DNA of 64,000 bases from Paraburkholderia dioscoreae. Lineage in GTDB: Bacteria > Pseudomonadota > Gammaproteobacteria > Burkholderiales > Burkholderiaceae. Below the pieces are notes generated by a model, which was not told the origin of the DNA, made no database searches, and saw only the letters and a program-made list of their open reading frames with translations. The translations under genes were made by a program, and so were the position numbers. The stretch is taken from assembly GCF_902459535.1 (NCBI RefSeq), contig NZ_LR699553.1, forward strand, positions 868,001 to 932,000, written 5' to 3'. This document shows, in pieces, positions 1-7,783 of the stretch. Positions within the stretch are counted from its first letter, which is position 1, and each line of letters starts with the position of its first letter.

Positions 1-1187
1 GCGTTCGACGGCAGCCTGTTGTTCTGCTGCGTGCCGATGCCGAACACCAGTTCGCCCGTGGCGCTTGCCTGACCGCCCGCCGGCAAGGCGGGCAGGCGGA
101 TGATCGTGCCATTGTTGTCCGAAGTGAAGCTGGCGACCGGATTCATGACCTGCGTGTCGAGCGGGACGCGTGTGCTCTTGCACGAGCCGGTGGACGGGCA
201 ATAGTAGTAAGTCGCCGACAACGCGTATTGGGCCGCGAGCGGAAAGTCGCGCACCGCGGAACCGATGCCGACCACGCCGTTGGCGCCGAGTTCGGTCACG
301 GTGCCGATGTTCCCGAGACCCACCGACGCGCAGTCGGCAGGCGTGGCATACGCGCTATCGCCGATGACCTGGATCGGCAGGTTGCCTGCCGCCTTGGCGC
401 CGATCGTCACGTCGGCGCGCCGGATCGGCCCCCACGCGTAACCCGACGCGAACTGCGCGCATTGGGCAATCGGCGCTCCGCTGGTGGGATCGTCGGTGGC
501 GCCGGTTTGCGCCGGCAAGTGGCCCGCGAGCGCCGGACCGAGCGCGCTCGCCAGCACGCGTACGCCGGCCGAGCCCGTGTCGACCAGCATGTGGTCGATC
601 GTTGCGCATTGGTTTGCGCCCTGCACACCGGGGATGCAGAGCGTGACGGTTACGTATGGCTGGTTGGCGTAGTCGCCGGACCAACGTTCGATGGTGATTG
701 GGACGGTGTTGGCTTCGGGGGTGGGTGTTGGTGTTGGTGTTGGGCTCGGAGTCGGAGTCGGAGTCGGAGTGGGGCTCGGACTCGGAGTCGGAGTTGGCGC
801 CGGGCTTGGAGTCGGAGTCGGAACCGGACTCGGCGTTGGAACCGGACTTGGACTTGGACTTGGACTTGGACTTGGACTTGGACTTGGACTTGGACTTGGA
901 GTCGGAGTCGGAGTCGGAGTCGGAGTCGGAACTGGACTCGGCATGGGTGTCGCTGCCGGGCCTGAAGCCGGCGTCGGCGTCGGGCTCGGAGCGGGGCTGG
1001 GCGTCGGATTTTGCGTTGGCGCAGAACCCGATGTCGGCGTAACCGGCGCCGGGCTACCCTTGTCCTGCGTCGCATTCGAATCCCCGTTGTCCCCACCACC
1101 GCCACCACCGCAGGCGGACAGAACCACACTGGCACTCAGGATCGCGAAGCAAAGGGAGTGGTTGAATGTCTTCATGTTTCTTGTCAT
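1..1187 (-). CDS. DUF3443 lipoprotein, pepsin-like motif (partial, runs off left edge)
   Basis: A predicted exported lipoprotein whose C-terminal part lies outside the window. The N-terminus has a hydrophobic signal with a lipobox (LSAC followed by a Gly run), so it is probably anchored to a membrane. A very long Pro-Thr/Pro-Ser linker follows, encoded by hexanucleotide repeats, and then the DUF3443 domain with a V-D-T-G-S motif. Such D-T-G motifs are typical of aspartic peptidases; the function of the family is not known to me. The start is ATG at 1187, with a second in-frame ATG at 1175; both are possible. The gene begins 20 bases after the upstream DUF2844 gene, so the two are probably cotranscribed. 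It is paralogous to the DUF3443 gene at 1802-3154, which lacks the long repeat linker. Confidence 0.85.
   Translation of the reverse strand, partial: MTRNMKTFNHSLCFAILSASVVLSACGGGGGGDNGDSNATQDKGSPAPVTPTSGSAPTQNPTPSPAPSPTPTPASGPAATPMPSPVPTPTPTPTPTPSPSPSPSPSPSPSPSPSPVPTPSPVPTPTPSPAPTPTPSPSPTPTPTPTPSPTPTPTPTPEANTVPITIERWSGDYANQPYVTVTLCIPGVQGANQCATIDHMLVDTGSAGVRVLASALGPALAGHLPAQTGATDDPTSGAPIAQCAQFASGYAWGPIRRADVTIGAKAAGNLPIQVIGDSAYATPADCASVGLGNIGTVTELGANGVVGIGSAVRDFPLAAQYALSATYYYCPSTGSCKSTRVPLDTQVMNPVASFTSDNNGTIIRLPALPAGGQASATGELVFGIGTQQNNRLPSN
721..960 (-). repeat. hexanucleotide tandem repeats encoding a Pro-Thr/Pro-Ser linker
   Basis: Hexamer repeats lie inside the DUF3443 coding sequence. On the plus strand there are about nine consecutive GGACTT copies at 844-897 and five GGAGTC copies at 898-927, with further interrupted GGAGTC-like units from about 743 to 840. 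Read on the coding strand they give alternating Pro-Ser and Pro-Thr. Unit changes would keep the reading frame and alter only the linker length. Confidence 0.9.
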
Positions 1188-1207
1188 GCGTGTGTTGCCC
1201 CGCCGCT

Positions 1208-1657
1208 TCATTGCAGATCTTCCACGCGAACATTCGCGGGGACGAGGCGCGGCAGGAACGCTTTGCCGGAGGCGTGCCCCGGTGCGCCTGCCGACTCGAT
1301 CTGGAAGTCGCCGTTGCGCTCGATCAACGGACCCGTGCCGCGAGCCCGCGCCGCGCTGGCAGCAACCGCGTTGGGGAAATAGCTGCCGAGCAGCGCGCTC
1401 ATATCCGGCCGTACCGGTCCGTCCCACGTGACAGCAAATACGACGTTCGCCGGCAGCACGTATTCGCGCACTGTCACGCCATTGGCGTCACGCGACATGC
1501 GCACGGTGTAAGCCACGGCAGTGGAAGCGGCGTTAGAGGTTGCCGCGCGGAGCAACGGTTGCGGCGCCGAGCCAGCAACCGGCGCACCGCCCAACGCCGC
1601 ATATGACGCGAGCGGCACCAATGCCGCAGCGGCCAGCGCGACCTTCGCAAAATTCAT
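1208..1657 (-). CDS. DUF2844 domain exported protein (copy A)
   Basis: A small protein of 149 residues with an N-terminal signal peptide ending near an Ala-rich stretch, so it is expected in the cell envelope. It matches the DUF2844 family, which in Burkholderia sits directly upstream of DUF3443 genes; no biochemical role is known to me. The ATG at 1657 is preferred over an in-frame GTG at 1660 because a GGAG sits about nine bases upstream. The downstream partner DUF3443 starts 20 bases after its stop. A closely similar second copy occurs at 3170-3637. Confidence 0.8.
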   Translation of the reverse strand: MNFAKVALAAAALVPLASYAALGGAPVAGSAPQPLLRAATSNAASTAVAYTVRMSRDANGVTVREYVLPANVVFAVTWDGPVRPDMSALLGSYFPNAVAASAARARGTGPLIERNGDFQIESAGAPGHASGKAFLPRLVPANVRVEDLQ

Positions 1658-1801
1658 CACATTGCTCCAGAAACAGGTCGGAGCATGGTGCCAGCGGGAC
1701 GTTATTGGGATTGCCGGAAAAGTCTGAATGGAAAACCGGAAATGGCGTGAGGAGACGCCGCGGCAGGGCGGCGCCTCGTGTGCCGGCTAGAAATTCAATC
1801 T

Positions 1802-3154
1802 TCAGAACGCAACGAACGGTCCGGTCTCGTTGCCGATCTTCGCGTTTCCAATCACGGTGTAGACGTCGCGGCCATAGAAGAACGGCAGCCCCCACAGGAA
1901 CATATTGTTGTGGCTGCTCGAGAAGTACTGGCCGATGTTGTTGAACGCGGCGTAACCGCCTGCCATGAGGCTGGTGGCGTTGCCGACGGAGAATGGCATC
2001 TGCAGCGGCGCGCTTTTTCCGTTGGTGGGGTCGATCGTCGCGGTCAGATTCAACGTGCTCGTCGGCGTATATAAGCCGGCGGCGGAGACGGGAATCGTGG
2101 TATCCGGGAAAGCGTAGCTCATGGTGCCGCTGTCGATCGCGCTGCGGTTGAACACACGCCCTTGGTACTGCGTCGTGAACGTGCCGTATTTGTCCACTGC
2201 AACGACGGTAGCATTGGCCGGCAACGCATTGTTCGGTTGCGTGCCGATGCCGAACACCAACAGGCCCGAAACGTTTGCCTGGCCGGCGGCCGGCACAGCG
2301 GGCAGGCGGATGACCGTGCCGTTGTTGTCCCTGGCGAATCCGGCAACCGGGTTCATGACTTCCTGGCTTGCCTGCATGCGCGTGCTGATGCAACGGTTTT
2401 GCGACGGACAATAGTAGTAGTTGCCGGGGATCGCGGTGGTTATGGCGTCCGCGGAATCGCTCGTGAAGTTGTCGATGCCGAGAATGCCGTTAATGCCCGA
2501 GCCTTCCAGAGCGGCGCCCAGGTCTCCGCCGCCGTGTGCAACGCAATCGTCAGGCGTGGAGAACGCGCCGTCGGAATACAACTGGATCGGAATATTGCTC
2601 GCCGTCTTGCTGCCGATCGTGATGTCCGCGCGTTTGACCGAACCCCACGTGAAACCCGAAGCAAACGGCATGCATTCGACAATCGGCGCCGAGCCGACCG
2701 GATCGTCGACTGCGCCGGCTTGCGTGAGCAACAGAGGCGCCAGCGTGGGTAGGACGCGGGCTGCGATGCGCACGCCCGTTGAGCCGGTATCGATCAGCAT
2801 CTTGTCGACCGTGACGCACTGGCCCGCGTCCTGTGCGCCCGGCGCCCCCGGCGCGCAGACCGTGACCGATGCGAAAAGCCGGTTGACGTTGCCCGTCGAT
2901 GCATCGACGCGAACCGGCACCGTGTTGTCGCCGGTAGCCGGCGGCGTTGAATTGCCCGAGTTACTGGAGTTGCTTGAACTGCCGGAGCCGCCGGGCGGGC
3001 TGATCCAGTCAGGCGAGGCGTTCCAGCCAATCGAGTTGCCGCCCTGATTGCCGCTTGCGTTTCCGCCGCCGCCGCATGCGGAAAGCGCAATTCCCGCAAT
3101 GGCCGCCGCGAGCCAGAGCGTCTTCTTCGATGTGTTCATGTTGTGTTTTTTCAT
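1802..3154 (-). CDS. DUF3443 lipoprotein with pepsin-like motif pair (complete copy B)
   Basis: A complete DUF3443 protein of about 450 residues. The N-terminus has a signal peptide and lipobox (LSAC then Gly-rich), followed by a short Ser/Asn/Gly/Pro-rich linker. Two aspartic-peptidase-like motifs are visible: I-D-T-G-S with Asp122 and A-I-D-S-G-T with Asp341. This pairing resembles the two catalytic loops of bilobal pepsin-like enzymes, although peptidase activity is only an inference. Several in-frame ATGs exist (3166, 3154, 3139); 3154 is chosen because 3166 leaves no room for a ribosome site after the upstream stop at 3170. It forms a two-gene unit with the DUF2844 gene upstream and is followed by a second such unit. 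Confidence 0.82.
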   Translation of the reverse strand: MKKHNMNTSKKTLWLAAAIAGIALSACGGGGNASGNQGGNSIGWNASPDWISPPGGSGSSSNSSNSGNSTPPATGDNTVPVRVDASTGNVNRLFASVTVCAPGAPGAQDAGQCVTVDKMLIDTGSTGVRIAARVLPTLAPLLLTQAGAVDDPVGSAPIVECMPFASGFTWGSVKRADITIGSKTASNIPIQLYSDGAFSTPDDCVAHGGGDLGAALEGSGINGILGIDNFTSDSADAITTAIPGNYYYCPSQNRCISTRMQASQEVMNPVAGFARDNNGTVIRLPAVPAAGQANVSGLLVFGIGTQPNNALPANATVVAVDKYGTFTTQYQGRVFNRSAIDSGTMSYAFPDTTIPVSAAGLYTPTSTLNLTATIDPTNGKSAPLQMPFSVGNATSLMAGGYAAFNNIGQYFSSSHNNMFLWGLPFFYGRDVYTVIGNAKIGNETGPFVAF

Positions 3155-3169
3155 AGCTCGACGCATGCC

Positions 3170-3637
3170 TTATTGCAGATCGCCCGGACGTACGCCGGCG
3201 GGCATCAGGCGAGGCAGCCAGGCCATGCCGCTGAAGCGTCCCAATCGGCCTGAGGACTCGATGCGGAAATCGTCGTTGCCGCCGACCAGCGGCCCCGTGC
3301 CGCGCGCGTGGCTTTGCGCGGCGTTGACGAAGTTGGGGAAATAGCTGCCGAGCAGCGCAGTCATATCAGGACGGATCGGCCCATCCCACGAGACCGCGAA
3401 CACGACATTGCCGGGCAGTACGTATTCGCGAAGGGTGACGCCGTTGGCGTCGATCGACTGGTGCAGGGAGTAGGGCGCTGCGTTCGCCGGCTGAACGGGT
3501 GTCGCGACGGCGGATGGCGATACGGCGCGCAGTATGGCCGGAGAGGATGTGCCCGCGCCCGGTGCGCCCCCCAGCGTTGCATACGACGAAAGCGGCAACA
3601 AGGTTGCGGCCAGCATCGCGATCTTCGAAAATCTCAT
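3170..3637 (-). CDS. DUF2844 domain exported protein (copy B)
   Basis: A DUF2844 protein of 155 residues with an N-terminal signal peptide. It is paralogous to copy A at 1208-1657; both share the A-L-G-G-A-P motif after the signal sequence and a central block containing V-V-F-A-V-(T/S)-W-D-G-P. The ATG at 3637 is preferred over a GTG three bases earlier, with GGGAAG upstream. The leaders of the two copies are also alike, so the duplication included the 5' region. It is cotranscribed with the following DUF3443 gene. Confidence 0.8.
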   Translation of the reverse strand: MRFSKIAMLAATLLPLSSYATLGGAPGAGTSSPAILRAVSPSAVATPVQPANAAPYSLHQSIDANGVTLREYVLPGNVVFAVSWDGPIRPDMTALLGSYFPNFVNAAQSHARGTGPLVGGNDDFRIESSGRLGRFSGMAWLPRLMPAGVRPGDLQ

Positions 3638-3836
3638 CACATTGCTTCCCTAAAAAAGGTCGAAGCATGTTGCCTGCGCGATGCTCAGGAAACCGTATGA
3701 AATTTCTGAAGTGAATGCGTGAAGCGGCGCAATGAAAGCGTGACGTTAGCTGTATGCCGGAGGGAGCAAGCGGGAGAAGCGGGGAAAGGACTGGTGGCCT
3801 GCGCGCATAGCGCGTGGCGCATGCAAGCAAGCATCA

Positions 3837-3861
3837 GAGCGGCCGTCGACGACGGCCGCTC
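3837..3861. terminator. perfect 11-bp hairpin downstream of the rhodanese gene
   Basis: GAGCGGCCGTC and its exact complement are separated by three bases. The hairpin lies 21 bases beyond the stop codon of the minus-strand rhodanese gene. There is no clear U-tract on either strand, so termination is plausible but not certain. Confidence 0.5.
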
Positions 3862-3882
3862 CACTTCACTGCGACTGAATAA

Positions 3883-4206
3883 TCAGTAGGTCGGCACCGA
3901 CGGATCGACCTGACGCGACCATGCGTCGATTCCGCCTTGCAGATTGAACACGTTGGTGTGGCCGCGCGACTCGAGGAACATCGCGACCTGAGCGCTGCGC
4001 GCGCCGTGGTGGCACACACAAACGATTTGTGCGTCGTCGTCGAGTTCTTCGCTGCGCGCGGGAATCTCACGCATCGGGATCGACACGGCGCCGGCGATGG
4101 CCGCCGTCTGAATTTCCCACGGCTCGCGCACGTCGAGCAGGACGGGCGCGGGACGCGAAGTGTCGGCGAGCCATTCGGCGAGCGCCGGAGCGGTCAGGTT
4201 TTGCAT
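3883..4206 (-). CDS. rhodanese-like sulfurtransferase
   Basis: A single-domain rhodanese of 107 residues. It has the L-L-D-V-R-E-P-W-E motif near the N-terminus and an active-site loop C-H-H-G-A-R-S with the catalytic Cys, then the G-G-I-D-A-W end motif. Such proteins transfer sulfane sulfur; the physiological acceptor is not indicated. It lies 65 bases downstream of the methyltransferase-like gene on the same strand, with a GC-rich hairpin between them. No purine-rich ribosome site is seen before the ATG; the stretch there reads TCCTCC on the coding strand. Confidence 0.9.
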   Translation of the reverse strand: MQNLTAPALAEWLADTSRPAPVLLDVREPWEIQTAAIAGAVSIPMREIPARSEELDDDAQIVCVCHHGARSAQVAMFLESRGHTNVFNLQGGIDAWSRQVDPSVPTY

Positions 4207-4233
4207 CAGGAGGACATCCGGTTCAATTCAGAA

Positions 4234-4255
4234 GACGGCGGGCAGGCCCGCCGTC
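4234..4255. other. 10-bp perfect hairpin between methyltransferase and rhodanese genes
   Basis: GACGGCGGGC is followed by a two-base loop and its exact complement. It sits between the methyltransferase stop and the rhodanese start on the minus strand, with no U-tract. It may stabilise the upstream mRNA or reduce read-through. Confidence 0.5.
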
Positions 4256-4271
4256 CGGGTCAGCGCGCCAA

Positions 4272-4925
4272 TCAGAACTTGAAACGCGACGGCTGCACGG
4301 CGTTGATGAGCGGCTCGACATACGTTTCGAACACGTCGGCAATGCGGTACTGCTTTTCGTCGATACGCGTGATGATCTGCGCCTTCATGACCGGCGCGGT
4401 GCCGACGAACGCCGCCAGACGGCCGCCGATCTTCAGGTGATCGAGCATTTCCTGCGGCAGCACCGGCAGGCCGCCCGACACGCAGATCACGTCGTACGGC
4501 GCGGCGGCGGGCCAGCCGCGGGAAGCGTCGCCGGTGGCGACTTCGGCGTTCAGCACGCCATTGGCGATCAGGTTGGTTTTTGCCAGTTCCGCCAGTTCCG
4601 GTTCGATGTCGACCGTCAGCACGTGCTGCGCGCGGTGCGCGAGCAACGCGGCCATGTAACCCGAGCCCGCGCCGATTTCGAGCACGCTTTCGTGTTTCTT
4701 CACCGCCAGTTCCTGCAGCACGCGCGCTTCGACGCGCGGCGCCAGCATGTGCTGGCCGGCCGGCAGCGGCACTTCGAAGTCGACGAAGGCCAGGTCGCGA
4801 TAGACGGCGGGGACGAAGTTTTCACGCTTGACGATCGACAACAGATTCAGCACGTCCTGGTCGAGCACTTCCCAGGGGCGGATCTGCTGTTCGATCATGT
4901 TGAAACGCGCTTGCTCGATGTTCAT
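4272..4925 (-). CDS. protein-L-isoaspartate O-methyltransferase family protein
   Basis: A SAM-dependent methyltransferase of 217 residues. The glycine-rich SAM loop L-E-I-G-A-G-S-G-Y is visible near the middle, followed by the acidic strand end V-D-I-E. The family repairs isoaspartyl residues, using S-adenosylmethionine. The start M-N-I-E-Q at 4925 is chosen over longer in-frame versions because the family begins there and the upstream residues look noncoding. The divergent LacI gene begins about 290 bases away. Substrate specificity is not proven; some betaproteobacterial members are annotated only as family proteins. Confidence 0.88.
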   Translation of the reverse strand: MNIEQARFNMIEQQIRPWEVLDQDVLNLLSIVKRENFVPAVYRDLAFVDFEVPLPAGQHMLAPRVEARVLQELAVKKHESVLEIGAGSGYMAALLAHRAQHVLTVDIEPELAELAKTNLIANGVLNAEVATGDASRGWPAAAPYDVICVSGGLPVLPQEMLDHLKIGGRLAAFVGTAPVMKAQIITRIDEKQYRIADVFETYVEPLINAVQPSRFKF

Positions 4926-5180
4926 GGTGGATTCGGCTCTGTGGTTTGGCGAGTTTTGCGATGTGCCACTGACCGCCGGCCTCGCAAGACAACTCGGCAC
5001 GCAAGGCACGTCAGGGTAACTGCGGGATTGTACCAAATGACTGTCACGATCCGCGCTGTGGCGGGCAGGGCGCCGCCCGACACCGGAGCGCGGCGTCGCG
5101 GCGCCCCTACAGGCTTCGCCGGCCCCCGTGTTAATCCCTAGCGATCGGCCCTTGCGCTTCGCGCGTCGATCGCTCAAGAA

Positions 5181-5194
5181 TGTAATCGATTACA
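5181..5194. promoter_or_regulatory. LacI-family operator, 14-bp palindrome
   Basis: TGTAATCGATTACA is a perfect palindrome with a central CG, the typical form of LacI/GalR operators. It lies 18 bases before the predicted TTG start of the LacI gene, so autoregulation and control of the downstream sugar cassette are likely. Confidence 0.75.
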
Positions 5195-5212
5195 TTTTCG
5201 AGGTGAGCTCAC

Positions 5213-6292
5213 TTGTCCAGATCGTCGTCCAGGAAGGCTCCGGCAGCGGTGCCCGTGGCGCATCCCCAGCCCGGCGTCAAGCCGTTGCGCGGCGCGGCCG
5301 ACGGCATGTCGATTGCCGGTGTGGCCGAGCAGGCGGGCGTTTCGGTGGCCACCGTGTCGCGCGTGCTGAACGGCCACGAGAACGTGCGGCCCGCCACGCG
5401 CGACAAGGTGCTCGCCGCGATCGACGCCAGCGGCTACCGCGTCAACGAACTCGCGCGCAACCTGCGCACGGCGGAGAGCCGCCTGCTGCTGACCATGGTT
5501 CCGGACGTGGGCAACCCGTTTTACGCGGAGATCGTGCGCGGCATCGACAGCGTCGCGCGTCAGCACGGCTATTTCATGTTGCTGTGCGACACGGGCGCCG
5601 ATCCAGGCCGTGAGCGCAGCTACTTCGATCTGCTGCGCCGCCGCCGCGCGGACGGCGCGATCTGTCTCGATCCGGCCACCATCCAGCAGGCGCTCGGCGA
5701 GGCCTCGGGTGCGCTGCCGTGGGTTGCGTGCTGCGAATTCGACCCGGCCATGGGCGTGCCGTACGTGGGGATCGACAACTACCGGGCCGCCGGCGACGCC
5801 GTCAGGCACCTGCTCGCGCGCGGGCACCGCCGCATCGGCCTGATCAATTCCGATGTCGATTACCTGTATGCGCGCCAGCGTCAGCAAGGCTATCTGGATG
5901 CGCTGACCGAAGCGGGCATCACGCCGGACGAACGCTGGCGCATGAACCTGAACAGCCTCGATTACGAAGCGGGCGCCTCGGCCGCGGCCACGCTAATGAA
6001 TCAGCCGCAGGCGCCAGGCGCGATCTTCGCGGTTTCGGACACGCTCGCGATCGGCGTGATCCACGGCTTGCGCAGTGTCGGCAAGCGCGTGCCCGACGAT
6101 ATCGCGGTGGTCGGCTTCGACGATATTTCGCTTGCCGCGCAGATCGATCCGCCGCTCACCACCATCGCTCAGCCCATGCGCGAGCTGGGCGAAACCGCCG
6201 CGCGCCTGTTGCTGCAGCGGCTCGCCAATCCGTTGGCGAACGTGCCGGGCGTGCTGTTGCCGCATCGGCTCGTGATTCGCGGGAGCGCCTGA
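5213..6292 (+). CDS. LacI-family transcriptional regulator of the sugar cassette
   Basis: A DNA-binding repressor of 359 residues. The N-terminal helix-turn-helix (I-A-G-V-A-E-Q-A-G-V-S-V-A-T-V-S-R-V-L-N) begins around residue 33, followed by a periplasmic-binding-protein-like sensor domain. The predicted start is TTG with a GAGGTGAG ribosome site at proper distance; this leaves an unusual 31-residue Ser/Pro/Ala-rich extension before the HTH. An ATG immediately before the HTH (M-S-I-A-G-V) lacks a good ribosome site but is possible. It is the first gene of an apparent operon with an ABC sugar transporter three bases downstream. The inducer is probably the transported sugar or a derivative, which cannot be told from sequence. 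Confidence 0.92.
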   Translation: MSRSSSRKAPAAVPVAHPQPGVKPLRGAADGMSIAGVAEQAGVSVATVSRVLNGHENVRPATRDKVLAAIDASGYRVNELARNLRTAESRLLLTMVPDVGNPFYAEIVRGIDSVARQHGYFMLLCDTGADPGRERSYFDLLRRRRADGAICLDPATIQQALGEASGALPWVACCEFDPAMGVPYVGIDNYRAAGDAVRHLLARGHRRIGLINSDVDYLYARQRQQGYLDALTEAGITPDERWRMNLNSLDYEAGASAAATLMNQPQAPGAIFAVSDTLAIGVIHGLRSVGKRVPDDIAVVGFDDISLAAQIDPPLTTIAQPMRELGETAARLLLQRLANPLANVPGVLLPHRLVIRGSA

Positions 6293-6295
6293 GCC

Positions 6296-7783
6296 ATGAG
6301 TCTCGCGATCCGTTTCGACGATATCCGCAAAGACTTCGGGCCCGTGCGCGTGCTGCACGGCGTGAGTTTCGAACTGGCGCCGGGACGCATCTACGGTCTG
6401 CTCGGCGAGAACGGCGCGGGCAAATCGACGCTGATGAAAATCCTCGCCGGCTATGAAACCGCCACGTCGGGCAGCTTGCTGATCGACGGCCAGCCGCAGC
6501 AGTTCACCGGTTCGCGCGATGCCGAAGCGCAGGGCATCGTGCTGATTCACCAGGAGTTCAATCTCGCCGAGCATCTGACGATCGCGCAGAACATGTACCT
6601 CGGCCATGAAAAGAAGCGCGGCTGGTTCGTCGACGATGCGGCGATGAACACCGAGGCCGCCCGTTATCTCGCGCAGGTCGGTCTGGAGAAAGCGCCGGAC
6701 ACCCGGGTGCGCGAACTGATCGTCGCGGAAAAGCAGATGGTGGAGATCGCCAAGGCGCTGTCGCGCCGCGCGCGCCTGCTCATCATGGACGAGCCGACGG
6801 CGACGCTCACGCCGTCCGAAACCGAACGCCTTTTCACGCTGATGGCGAAGCTGAAGGCCGACGGCGTGACCATCATCTACATTTCGCACAAGCTCGACGA
6901 AGTGGAGCGCATTACCGACGAAGTGATCGTGATGCGCGACGGCGGTTTCGTCGCCCGCGGCGAAACCGCCGGACTTTCGCGGCAGCAGATGGCGAACCTG
7001 ATGGTTGGGCGCGACGTGTCCGACATGTTCCCCGAGAAAATCACCGTGCCCGCCGACGCGCCGGTCGCGCTGAAGGTGCAAGGCCTCGTCGTGCCGGACT
7101 GGGTGGAGGACCTGAGCTTCGACGTGCGCGCCGGCGAAGTGCTCGGTTTCGCGGGACTGGTGGGCGCGGGCCGCACCGAGGCGTTCGAAGCGATCATCGG
7201 CCTGCGCAAACGCACGGCGGGCCGCATCGAGATCGCCGGCCGTCCCGCCGATCTGAAAAGCCCGCGCGACGCGATGCACCACGGCCTCACCTATCTCAGC
7301 GAGGATCGCAAGGGCAAAGGCCTGCACGTGAACCTGAGCCTGCAGGACAACGTCACGCTGATGACGCTCGAACGCTACGCGCATCCGCTGCTCGACATGA
7401 AAGCGGGGCGTGCCGCGTTGACCAAAGCCGTGAGCGAATTCGGCATTCGCACCGGCGATCTGTCGAGCCGTGCGCGCATGCTCTCCGGCGGCAATCAGCA
7501 GAAGCTCGCGCTCGCCAAGTATCTGCAGCCGGAGCCCGATGTGATCGTGCTCGACGAGCCGACTCGCGGCGTGGATGTCGGCGCGAAACGCGACATCTAT
7601 TTCCTGATTCATCGTCTCGCCGCGCAGGGCCGCGCGGTGATCGTCATTTCATCCGAACTGATCGAGCTGATCGGCTTGTGTCACCGCGTCGCCGTGATGC
7701 GCGCGGGACGCCTGCAAGCCACGCTGACGCTCGAGCATCTGACCGAAGAGGAGTTGATCGCCCATGCGACCGGCACCCACTGA
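6296..7783 (+). CDS. sugar ABC transporter ATP-binding protein (RbsA-like)
   Basis: A double ATPase of 495 residues of the ribose/galactose/xylose (CUT2) class. The first domain has Walker A G-E-N-G-A-G-K-S-T at residues 37-45 and a Walker B I-M-D-E-P. The second has an altered Walker A (G-A-G-R-T-E), as usual in RbsA proteins, plus the signature L-S-G-G-N-Q-Q and L-D-E-P-T-R-G-V-D-V-G. It energises the permease encoded by the next gene, which starts 20 bases before this gene ends, suggesting translational coupling. The exact sugar is unknown. Confidence 0.95.
   Translation: MSLAIRFDDIRKDFGPVRVLHGVSFELAPGRIYGLLGENGAGKSTLMKILAGYETATSGSLLIDGQPQQFTGSRDAEAQGIVLIHQEFNLAEHLTIAQNMYLGHEKKRGWFVDDAAMNTEAARYLAQVGLEKAPDTRVRELIVAEKQMVEIAKALSRRARLLIMDEPTATLTPSETERLFTLMAKLKADGVTIIYISHKLDEVERITDEVIVMRDGGFVARGETAGLSRQQMANLMVGRDVSDMFPEKITVPADAPVALKVQGLVVPDWVEDLSFDVRAGEVLGFAGLVGAGRTEAFEAIIGLRKRTAGRIEIAGRPADLKSPRDAMHHGLTYLSEDRKGKGLHVNLSLQDNVTLMTLERYAHPLLDMKAGRAALTKAVSEFGIRTGDLSSRARMLSGGNQQKLALAKYLQPEPDVIVLDEPTRGVDVGAKRDIYFLIHRLAAQGRAVIVISSELIELIGLCHRVAVMRAGRLQATLTLEHLTEEELIAHATGTH

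Noticed and set aside
650..1135. Arg-rich and Gly-Val-rich ORFs in other frames over the hexanucleotide repeat
   Set aside because: They are frame shadows of the repeat in the DUF3443 gene and have no signal or domain.
4029..5141. A 370-codon plus-strand ORF opposite the methyltransferase gene
   Set aside because: Its Arg-rich protein has no known domain and the minus-strand gene is a clear family member.
5993..7612. A 539-codon minus-strand ORF opposite the LacI and RbsA-like genes
   Set aside because: Antisense open frames are common in high-GC coding DNA; its protein is His/Arg-rich with no domain, while the plus strand encodes well-defined families.
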